Assembly: GCA_037176725.1 (NCBI GenBank)
Contig: JAZBRS010000044.1
Coordinates: forward strand, 4,650,001 to 4,714,000
DNA: 64,000 bases
Reading direction: 5' to 3'
DNA from: Posidonia oceanica
Taxonomy: Eukaryota; Streptophyta; Magnoliopsida; Alismatales; Posidoniaceae
Part shown: piece by piece, positions 56,216-64,000 of the stretch
Position numbering within the stretch: position 1 is the first letter of the stretch
How the letters are laid out: every line of letters begins with the position of its first letter
The notes under the pieces: generated by a model
Seen by the model: the letters and a program-made list of their open reading frames with translations, nothing else
The model's database searches: none
Told to the model about the DNA's origin: nothing
Translations under genes and position numbers: made by a program

Positions 56216-57996
56216 GCAGCTTGTCCTCGCTCGAGGAAACTGGCAAGAAAGAGAAAGGGGGAAGGCAAATGTGGGCAACGTCCGCCTGGAGCGAAGCCAC
56301 GCAAGGGCTGATCCTCGAACGAGGATACAGGGAAGGACTCCGAGCATACGGGGTCTGAGAAGAGCTTGTCCTCGCCCAAGGAAGTAAGCAAGAAAGGGAG
56401 AAAGGGGGAGGGCAAGCGTGGGCATCGTCCACCCGGAGCGAAGCCACGCAAGGGCTGATCCTCGCATGAGGATACAGGGAAGGACTCTGAGCATACGAGG
56501 TCTGAGAAGAGCTTGTCCTCGTCCGAGGAAGCAAGCAACAAAAGGAGAAAGGGGGAGGGCAAGCGTGGGCATCATCCGCCCGGAGCGAAGCCACGCAAGA
56601 GCTGATCCTCGCATGAGGATACAGGGAAGGACTCCAAACATACGGGGTCCGAGAAGAGCTTGTCCTCGCCCAAGGAAGCAAGCAATAAAAGGAGAAAGGG
56701 GGAGGGCAAGCGTGAGCATCGTCCGCTGGAGCGAAGCCACGCAAGGGCTGATCCTCGCACGAGGATACAAGAAAGGACTCCAAGCATACGGGGTCTGAGA
56801 AGAGCTTGTCCTCGCCCAAGGAAGCAAACAAGAAAGGGAGAAAGGGGGAGGGCAAGCATGGGCATCATCCACCTAGAGCGAAGCCACGCAAGGGCTGATT
56901 CTCGCATGAGGATACAAGGAAGGACTCCAAGCATACAAGGTTCGAGAAGTGGTTGTCCTCGCCCGAGGAAGCAAGCAAGAAAAGGAGAAAGGGCGAGGGC
57001 AAGCATGGGCATCGTCCACCCGGAGTGAAGCCACGCAAGGGCTGATCCTCGCACGAGAATACAGGGAAAGACTTCGAGCATACGGGGTCCGAGTAGAGCT
57101 TGTCCTCACCCGAGGAAGCAAGCAAGAAAGGGAGAAAGGGGGAGGGCAAGCGTGGGCATCGTCCGCTCAAAGCGAAGCCACGCAAGGGCTGATCCTCACA
57201 TGAGGATACAGGGAAGGACTCCGAGCATACGGGGTCCAAGAAGAGCTTGTCCTCGCCTGAGGAAGCAAGCAAGAAAAGGAGAAAGGGGGAGGGCAAGCGT
57301 GGGCATCGTCCGCCTGGAGCGAAGCCACGCAAGGGCTGATACTCGCACGAGGATACAAGGAAGCACTCCGAGCATACGGGGTTCGAGAAGAGCTTGTCCT
57401 CGCCTGAGGAAGCAAGCAAGAAAGGAGAAAGGGGGAGGGCAAGCGTGGGCATCGTCCGCCCAGAGCGAAGCCACGCAAAGGCTGATCCTCGCACAAGGAT
57501 ACAGGGAAGGACTTCGAGCATACAGGGTCCGAGTAGAGCTTGTCCTCGCCCGAGGAAGCAAGCAAGAAAGGGAGAAAGGGGAGGGCAAGCGTGGGCATCG
57601 TCCGCCCGAAGCGAAGCCACGCAAGGGCTGATCCTCACACGAGGATACAGGGAAGGACTCCGAGCATACGGGGTCCAAGAAGAGCTTGTCCTCGCCTGAG
57701 GAAGCAAGCAAGAAAAGGAGAAAGGGGGAGGGCAAGCGTGGGCATCGTCCGCCTGGAGCGAAGCCACGCAAGGGCTGATACTCGCACGAGGATACAAGGA
57801 AGCACTCCAAGCATACGGGGTTTGAGAAGAGCTTGTCCTCGCCTGAGGAAGCAAGCAAGAAAGGAGAAAGGGAAAGGGCAAGCGTGGGCATCGTCCACCC
57901 AGAGCGAAGCCATGCAAGGGCTAATCCTCACATGAGGATACAGGGAAGGATTCCGAGCATACGGGGTCTGAGAAGAGCTTGTCCTCGCCCGAGGAA
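56216..57996. repeat. Tandem array, about 12 units of about 147 bp
   Basis: Units begin at GCTTGTCCTCGCCC (for example near 56362, 56510, 56657, 57098, 57245, 57391, 57537, 57685, 57831, 57977). Each unit holds dyads: GCTTG.CCTCG..CGAGG..CAAGC, ATCCTCG-CAC-GAGGAT, and a GGACTCCG/CGGGGTCC pair. Unit length near 147 keeps frames open on both strands over hundreds of codons, so these frames are repeat artefacts. Confidence 0.9.
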
Positions 57997-58665
57997 GCAA
58001 GCGTGGCCTCCATGCGGATGGAGACAGAAAAGGCTTGTCCTCACCCAAGGAAGCAAGTGGGGGATTCCACGCGGACGGAATCCAAAGGGGGCTTGTCCTC
58101 ACCCGAGGAGGCAAGCGGCAATCTGATTCTCGCCCGAGGAAACAGACAGGGGACATCGTCCGCACGGAGCAAAGTCACCCGGGGGCTTGTCCCCGGCCGG
58201 GGAAACAAGCGGGTCTGATACTCGCCCGAGGAAACAGGAAGGACTTCGTTCGCACAGAGCGAAGTCGTAGGGGGGCTTGTCCTCGCACGAGGAAGCAAGC
58301 AGGCTTGTCCTCACCCGGGGAAGCAAGCAGCCGGGATCCCGTCTGCACGGAGTGAAGTCACGTGAAAAGAGAAAAGGCTTGTCCTCGCCCGAGGAAGCAA
58401 GTAGAGCGAGCATACGCCTATCCTCACCTGAGGAATAAGCGGGCCTGATTCTCGCCCAAGGAAACAAGGAAACTCCATCCGCACGGAGCTGCACAGGGCT
58501 TGTCCTTGCACGAGGAAACAAGCGAGTCTGATCCTCGCCCGAGGAAACAGACAGGGGCTCTATCCGCATAGAGCCAAGCAGGGCTTGTCCTTGCCCGAGG
58601 AAGCAAGCGAGCCTGACCTCGCACGAGGAAACAGGCGAAGGACTTCGTCCGCATGGAGCGAAGTC
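57997..58665. repeat. Short hairpin array, outer arms vary around a fixed core
   Basis: Core CCTCGCCCGAGG is enclosed by matched arms that differ between copies (GCTTG/CAAGC or GTCTG/CAGAC), alternating with dyads such as GACTTCG/CGAAGTC, GGATTCC/GGAATCC and GGCTCTAT/ATAGAGCC. Confidence 0.85.
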
Positions 58666-59474
58666 GCAGAAGAAGAAGGAAAAGAGGAGAGGGAGTGATA
58701 CCAGAGAGCAGCTAAAAAGATGCCCCTGGTATCAGGGATGATACCAGGGGATAGCCGAAGCGCCCTTAGTATCGAGAAAGAAAGGAAATGCAGACAAAAC
58801 TGACGTGTTTGCCAAACGAGTAGTTAGGGATACCAACCCGGAGCGATCTGGGCAGAAGCGCTTGCGGCGATGCATGGGTCTGCAGAGGTTCTTGCGTGCA
58901 TGTTGATCGCGGGGGGAGCTTTGTTGCAATTCCCTTGCTGAGGCTGCGGGTTGCATGGTGCTTGCGGGGGGGAACTGCTGTAGATCCCTTGCTAAGGCTG
59001 CTTGCATGGGCTAACGCTCTGAGGTGCTTGATGCGGGCCCTGCAACATCCTGGCAGGAACAAATATGCAATAGGCAAGGCATGCAATACAAACAAATGGC
59101 ATGAAATGTCTTTGTATTGAGTGAATCTCTGGTTACACGCCTCTACTTGGCCAAAAGGATACAGCATGATTCAAAAAAGCTAAACAAGCAAGCAACTGCA
59201 CAGATGCCTAGTTGAGTCGAGCCTTCTTTGCTTTCCGGGAGTTAGGAAACTAGGGGGCGCTAGGAGGGATCTCGCTGAGGGGCCAGAGTCCCTGTACCTC
59301 AGCAACATACTCAGGAGTGCATCCTGAGCCCTTCACAGCTGCGATGTCCATAGACTTCACTCCATGCCGCATCAGGTCTGCTAGTTATGCTGTGGCTGGC
59401 GTTGTGCTAAGAGGGTAAGTCTGCATGAGCCTGGGTGCAGTGCTATCAATAAAGGCACCCTGCCGGAAGCCAAA
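58666..59474 (-). other. D interior between hairpin array and DUF7745-like gene
   Basis: Carries GATACCAGGGGATAG and AGTAGTTAGGGATACCAACCC, shared with H. Two CTTGCTAAGGCTG/CTTGCTGAGGCTG repeats near 58935-59010. No convincing gene; a frame after the DUF7745-like stop (59474-59215) may be its decayed tail. Confidence 0.6.
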
Positions 59475-60382
59475 CTAGCGCATGACCCAGATAAGGTGGT
59501 ATTCCACACCCCTGGTGAATCCTGGCAGCACCACGAGTCGCATGTCACGGGCATCGAAGAAGACGGTGAAGGGTTCAGCTGCGGATGGGATGATTCGCCA
59601 AGTCATTGCAACATCCGTCAACTCAGATAGCTTATGGTACTCCTCTAGCACGCTCTTGATGGTCCTTGCATGGCTACTACTGTAGTATGTTTCGATGGCA
59701 TGCTTTTGAGGGCGTAGAAGATCCATCTCCAGGTGTGCAGCTAGCTTGATCTGCACAAGTGCTCCGCAGCCGTGGAAATGGCAGCAGCGGTGTGCGACGC
59801 AGTCCAGTCCGCGGTAAGTCTCTGCAAGGACGACTGGTGCCAGGTCAATCTGTCGGGTCACCACTGTGAGTGCAATTTCAGCAATCTCGATTGCAACTGT
59901 CATCCGGCCATGTGTGAAGATCAGTTCGCCTAGAAAGTGGGTGACGAATCCCCGGAGCCACAGCTCATCTCCGAGTTCAGCATGCTTTTCCATAATTCCA
60001 TCAAAGTATGCTAGGCGAAGCAGGGGCGTGGGCCCACTAGTGCAGATTAGTCTTTGCTGGCAGCTTTTGGTAGAGAGTACCCGTCGCGCCTCATGAAGAC
60101 CATAGGTCCCATGATCCTAGAGAAGCTGCAAATCCGACGCACTTCCTCCAGCGTGGGAGTCAGCTCTGTCCTACCGAAGCGAAAGACATGATGCGCTGGT
60201 TTCCAGAATCTTGTAGCAGTGCACAGGAGATGCCGGCTTACTTCGACGTCAGCTGCCTTCAGAAGCTTGGAAGGGATACCCCAAGTGCGCAGCTTCTCGT
60301 GGTTGGTTTCAGTGAGTTTGCCAATCCACTCTCGCCGGGCATCCGAGCAATGCATGGGAGTGACCAGAGTTGGATAACCCAT
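59475..60382 (-). pseudogene. DUF7745-like gene downstream of integrase, frameshifted
   Basis: Same strand as pol. The upstream piece (60382-60047) contains RREWIGKL, TATRFWKPAHHVFRFGRTEL and TPTLEEVRRI, the pattern I know from DUF7745/plant-mobile-domain-like proteins (wide aromatic pair, then a 'TPTLEE' helix). The second piece (59993-59475), in another frame, has LAETYRGLDCVAHRC and GCGALVQIKLAAHLE, matching the later part of that family, and ends at a TAG. The frame change between 60047 and 59993 and internal stops make it broken. Function in the element is unknown. PMD in A is antisense, this one is sense. The family name is from memory and unverified. Confidence 0.65.
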
Positions 60383-61880
60383 TGCGCGGGAGGGAGAATG
60401 TAGGCTGCCGGTGCAGAAATCTTAGGTACTTGTAAGCAAGGTTGTAGTTCATCAGATCAGATATAAGCATGTAACCACTGGCTGATAAAGATGTAGATTT
60501 CAAAGTTAGCAGTTTAGCATGTTCAACAATTAGCATTCAGAGTGCAGATATTAAGCATGTTCAGACAAAGGCAGTTCTGCTTGCAGGAAAGTGGTTGGTC
60601 GGAGCTCTGGACCAGTGCAACTTGAAGAAGGTCGACGTGTGCTTGACAGAAGTACTGTCTCAGTGTCGAGTCAAGTTTTGTAGAGCAGGAAGATAGAAGG
60701 AGGGGAATGACTGATGCTGTGCATGCATAGATGGTTTATGATTGATATGCATAGACATGTGCCTGATTTACAATAGATGCTGTAGATGTGTGCATGATTT
60801 TTGCTTATATGCTGTAGCCCTCAGGATGTGGAGTGCTTAGCGCCTGCTGTAGAGGAAGAGAGGGGTCCTTGACTCACTGGACTCTACTCAAACTCTTTAC
60901 TTGCTGGTGGCGCTTAGGAAAGGGTTATTTGCAGTGTGAGAGTGGTGGGTAGTGAGGACAGGCTCCAGGCTAAACTCCCAAGGACCTACACCTACTTTTT
61001 TTGCTTCTTTTTGCTCCCTCATAGGCATGTAGGTTTCCCCTACCCCTAACTTGGAGGCAATGGGCACCTGGTTGAAGCTGGGGAGTTGCTTGCTAGGCCT
61101 TGCTAGGTTTATAGGCTCTGTGGGGCTTGTGTATTCCCTAGGCACAAACTTTAGTCCCTCTCTAAGATAGGTAAAGGGAGCGGGATCGCGCTGCTTGCTT
61201 TTTTCTTTCTGGAATTGACTTTTGTCTTTCCTCCTTTTTTCTTGCTTCTTTTTTTTTTCTTTTTCTTTTCTTCTTTTTTCTTTTGTGCAGGCTTCCACTG
61301 TCCCTAGCTTAGAGGTAATGGGCGCCTGGGTTTGAGATGGGTTTGAGGCTCCCAGGTGCGAAATGATGGACCATCTCCGAAGCAGTTCAGAGGAGCGGGG
61401 TTATGCTACACGCCTCTATCTCTAGGGCCTGCTTCTGCCTTCGCCTGCTATTTGCCTTTTCATTTATGCCCATGCTCAAACATATTCTTTTATGGCTCAC
61501 ACTCTTGCTCACACCCTACCATTTTATCTCCCTTGGGAGGTGCAAGTCCTAGGGGTTTGGTTATTTCGCCTGTTCTCATTTGAAGGGTGGCTCCCTCACT
61601 AGCTAAGACGCCTAAGTAGTGTCGGGTGAGGTAGGGTAGACTCCTTCCAGAGCAGGCAAGCACATCCGATTTCATCATCGGGCCAAATGCAATGTATGAT
61701 TTTTTCTGAGAATTTGTAGGTTTTTTGCTTGAGATATGCTGAAAGAGGTGGAAATGCAGGGATATGTGTAGAGAGTGTGAGAATGCAGAGGGACAAGATT
61801 AGGGTGTAGAAGGATGTACAAGGGTAATGAGAATGCAAAGGATGGGTCGAGAAAGAACGCTCTGCAAGGCAAGGGCCGGT
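60383..61880 (-). other. D region between DUF7745-like gene and integrase, non-coding
   Basis: T/C-rich stretch (61195-61290) and two diverged copies of a block with ACTTGGAGGCAATGGGCACCTGG (about 61048-61072 and 61305-61330). No gene seen; a Lys-rich minus-strand frame (61298-60897) is low complexity. Confidence 0.65.
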
Positions 61881-64000
61881 CTATTGATAGTACTTCTTTA
61901 GGTAGCATGTATTGACTAGCTCTAACTGCCCAGTCTGGTCCATGTCCTCAAGAATTGCTGCACCACCTAAGAATGCCTGCTTGACCACAAAGGGGCCGCG
62001 CAGTTGGGTTGGAATTTGCCTCGACCGTCTGGCAGGTGGATGGCTTGCAAGACGAGATCTCCTGGCTAGAAGCTCTTGGGCCACACCTTCTTCAGGTACG
62101 CTCTTGCCATCCGCTTCTGGTAGTAGCCAGCGTTGTGCATTGCTTGCAATCTGTGCTCATCAATCAGGTTGAGCTGGGCGCAGCGGTCCTCGACCCACTC
62201 TGCTTCTTCCAGCTCTGCTTCTCGCAGGATTCGCAACGAAGGGATCTCCACTTCGACAGGCAGCACTGCCTCCATGCCGTATGCCAGCGAGTACGGGGTG
62301 GCTCTTGTCGAGGTCCGCACTGATGTCCTATACACCTAGAGTGCGTACGGGAGCTTGTCATGCCAGTCTTTGTGGGTTTCTGCCACCTTCTTCATGATTT
62401 TCACAATGTTTTTGTTGGCAGACTCCACTGCTCCATTCATCTGCGGCCGATAAGGTGAGGATCTATGATGCTTGATCTGGTACTTCTGCAGGTACTCCTC
62501 GATCCTCTTTGCAATGAAGTTCGAGCCGTTGTCAGAGATGATTGCATGCGGGACCCCATACTGGGTGACAATGTTGTTTCTGATAAACCTCTCTGTCACC
62601 ACGGCCGTGACCGCCTTGTAGGAGGTTGCTTCCACCCACTTAGTGAAGTAGTCTATCGCTACTAGAATGAAGCGATGACCATTCGATGTAGCAGGGTATA
62701 TAGCGCCGATGACATCAATCCCCCAGGTGGACAAGGGCCATGGCGAGGACATGCTATGCAATTCCTGCGGGGGAGCATGCATAAGATTACCATGGATTTG
62801 GCAGTTGTGGCATCTACGCACAAACTGGCAGCAGTCTGCCTCCATGGTTGACCAGAAGTAGCCTTGCAACATGATCTTCTTGGCCAGTAGTACACCATTC
62901 ATATGCGGACCATAAGTCCCTGCATGAACTTGGAGCATTAGCGTGTCAGCCTCTGGCTTGCTCAAGCAGTACAGGAGCATCTGACTGTATGATCTTCTGT
63001 ATAGCTGCCCTGCCCCTAACACATACTTCGACGCCAGACGTGCCAAAGTTCTTCTATCTGCTGCTGAGGTGTCAGGCGGGTCGTTGCCAAACTCCAGGAA
63101 GGCTTTGATGTCACAATACCAAGGCTGCTCTTCTACTGGATCTGCCTCCTCTATGCTCATGCAATGCGTAGGCTGCTCCATGCAAGTAACTGATACATCC
63201 ACTGCTCGGTCTTCAGGTATACTGAGCCAAGATGCCAAGGTTACTAGCACGTCTGTGTATGCGTTCCTTGCTCTGTTCATGTATGAGAAGCGGATGCTTG
63301 TAAATTCTTCTATCAGCTTCAGCAAGTGTTCGTGATATGGCACAAGCTTTGGATCCTTTGTTCTCCAATCGCCATTCACTTGGGAAATCACCAGCATGGC
63401 ATCGCCGTGCACATGCAGCTTCTGCGCTTCATGCTCGAGCGCGACCTTCAATCCCAGAATGCATGCTTCATACTCTGCTTCATTATTAGTGCACTTGAAG
63501 GTCAGCTTCCTTGCGAAGGGGATCATCTGCCCCTGCAGCGTGGTCAGCACTGCGCCTATGCCTCGACCCTTATTGTTGACAGCGCCATCAAAGTACAACC
63601 GCCATTGCTCTGGGTCTTCAGGGTCTTTCTCCTCAGAGTCCTCCATTGCAAAGAGGATGTCCTCATCCGGGAACTATGTCTGGAGAGGCTGGTATTCAGG
63701 CAAGGGAAAGTCTGCGAGGTGATCCACCATGGCTTGGCCCTTCATGGCTCGCTGCGTGACAAAGGTGATGTCATACTGAGACAACAGTACCTGCCACTTG
63801 ACGCATCTGCCTACCATTGCTGTCTTCTGGAAGAGAAACTTGATGGGGTCATGCCTGCAGAGAAGACGAATTGGGTACGCCATCATGTAATGCATTAGTT
63901 TCTGTGCAGCCCAGAAGAGGGATAAGCAGGTCTTCTCCATTGTGCTATACCTAACTTCGCAATCATTGAATTTCTTGCTCAGGTAATAAATTGCATGCTC
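61881..64000 (-). pseudogene. pol: pol of D: RT/RNase H end, second RNase H, integrase (partial, decayed)
   Basis: From the window edge: YYLSKKFNDCEVRYSTMEK and LFWAAQKLMHYMM, the end of reverse transcriptase and first RNase H (64000-63674). A stop follows at 63674. The second RNase H (63620-63220) shows LYFDGAVNNKG, NNEAEYEACILGL, DAMLVISQVNGDW and YTDVLVTLAS with its acidic residues. Integrase has a zinc module (H..H, CHNC, near 62800), then GIDVIG, ISDNGS and NGAVESAN, so the D-D-E triad is intact. A TAG at 62338-62336 replaces a Trp-like position; the same frame continues to 62066 (SLAYGMEAVLPVEVEIPS). The C-terminal end (62084-61881, GPFVVKQAFLGGAAILEDMD) lies in another frame. Two RNase H domains are a known TAT-lineage trait. 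Confidence 0.92.

Larger units (their letters stand above)
52223..64000 (-). mobile_element. Element D: TAT/Ogre-type element with pol, 3' half in window
   Basis: Read right to left: end of reverse transcriptase/RNase H, second RNase H, integrase (64000-61881), non-coding, DUF7745-like gene (60382-59475), tandem hairpin arrays (58665-56216), polypurine tract (55759-55746), 3' LTR (55745-52223). It is the only copy in the window with enzymatic domains and so the best model for the autonomous partner of H-like elements. Its 5' half is outside. Confidence 0.9.

Noticed and set aside
56865..57917. Long minus-strand reading frame of 350 codons
   Set aside because: It is the translation of about 147-bp tandem units; frames are equally open on the other strand and no protein family is recognisable.
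60897..61298. Lys/Glu-rich minus-strand frame in D
   Set aside because: Low-complexity translation of a T/C-rich stretch plus diverged repeats; no family signal.

Overview
The window looks like repeat-dense nuclear DNA of a flowering plant. I found no ordinary host gene, rRNA, tRNA or CRISPR array. Nearly every base can be assigned to nested Ty3/gypsy LTR retrotransposons of the TAT/Ogre type. The evidence is long LTRs (1.2 to 5.8 kb), primer-binding sites that look tRNA-Arg derived, gag proteins with a C-H-H-C knuckle, two RNase H domains before the integrase, and extra genes (plant mobile domain, DUF7745-like) beside the retroviral genes. The species cannot be named from sequence alone.

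Layout. The oldest layer is element H (minus strand). Its pieces are 8693-11517, 26796-26876, 41279-43538, 44971-48583 and an LTR remnant that runs off the right side of the story at 48583. Into H were inserted: A2 (minus, 1-8692, 5' LTR 7338-8692), B (plus, 11518-26795), A (plus, 26877-41273), a lone reverse B-type LTR (43539-44970) and C (plus, from 48584). Two solo LTRs of about 5.8 kb then landed in younger hosts: S1 (plus, 692-6457) in the leader of A2, and S2 (minus, 14857-20656) inside the gag of B. Element D (minus, 52223 to beyond 64000) is inserted in the gag of C and is the only copy with pol in view. Five insertions are supported by flanking 5-bp duplications: ACTAC (S1), CTACC (S2), GTATT/GTATC (B), TTTGT (A), GACGG (lone LTR).

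A, B and H carry gag but no recognisable protease, reverse transcriptase or integrase, so they are probably non-autonomous and depend on relatives such as D. A also carries an antisense, intron-bearing plant-mobile-domain gene. D carries a DUF7745-like gene downstream of integrase. Most internal stops are TAG, as expected from loss of methylated cytosines.

The most unusual signal is a set of short dyad modules. Two 9-bp complementary arms flank a spacer whose sequence differs in every copy but whose length is fixed by family: 11 nt in A and D, 10 nt in A2 (GTTGGACGC/GCGTCCAAC arms), 9 nt in B, C and H (TTAGTCGCC/GGCGACTAA arms). Modules are stacked head to tail with exact 28- or 29-bp periods, keep complementarity through paired substitutions, and sit upstream of the TATA box in the LTRs as well as in leaders. 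H and D share LTR ends yet carry different arm types at matching distances from the LTR end, as if cassettes had been exchanged.
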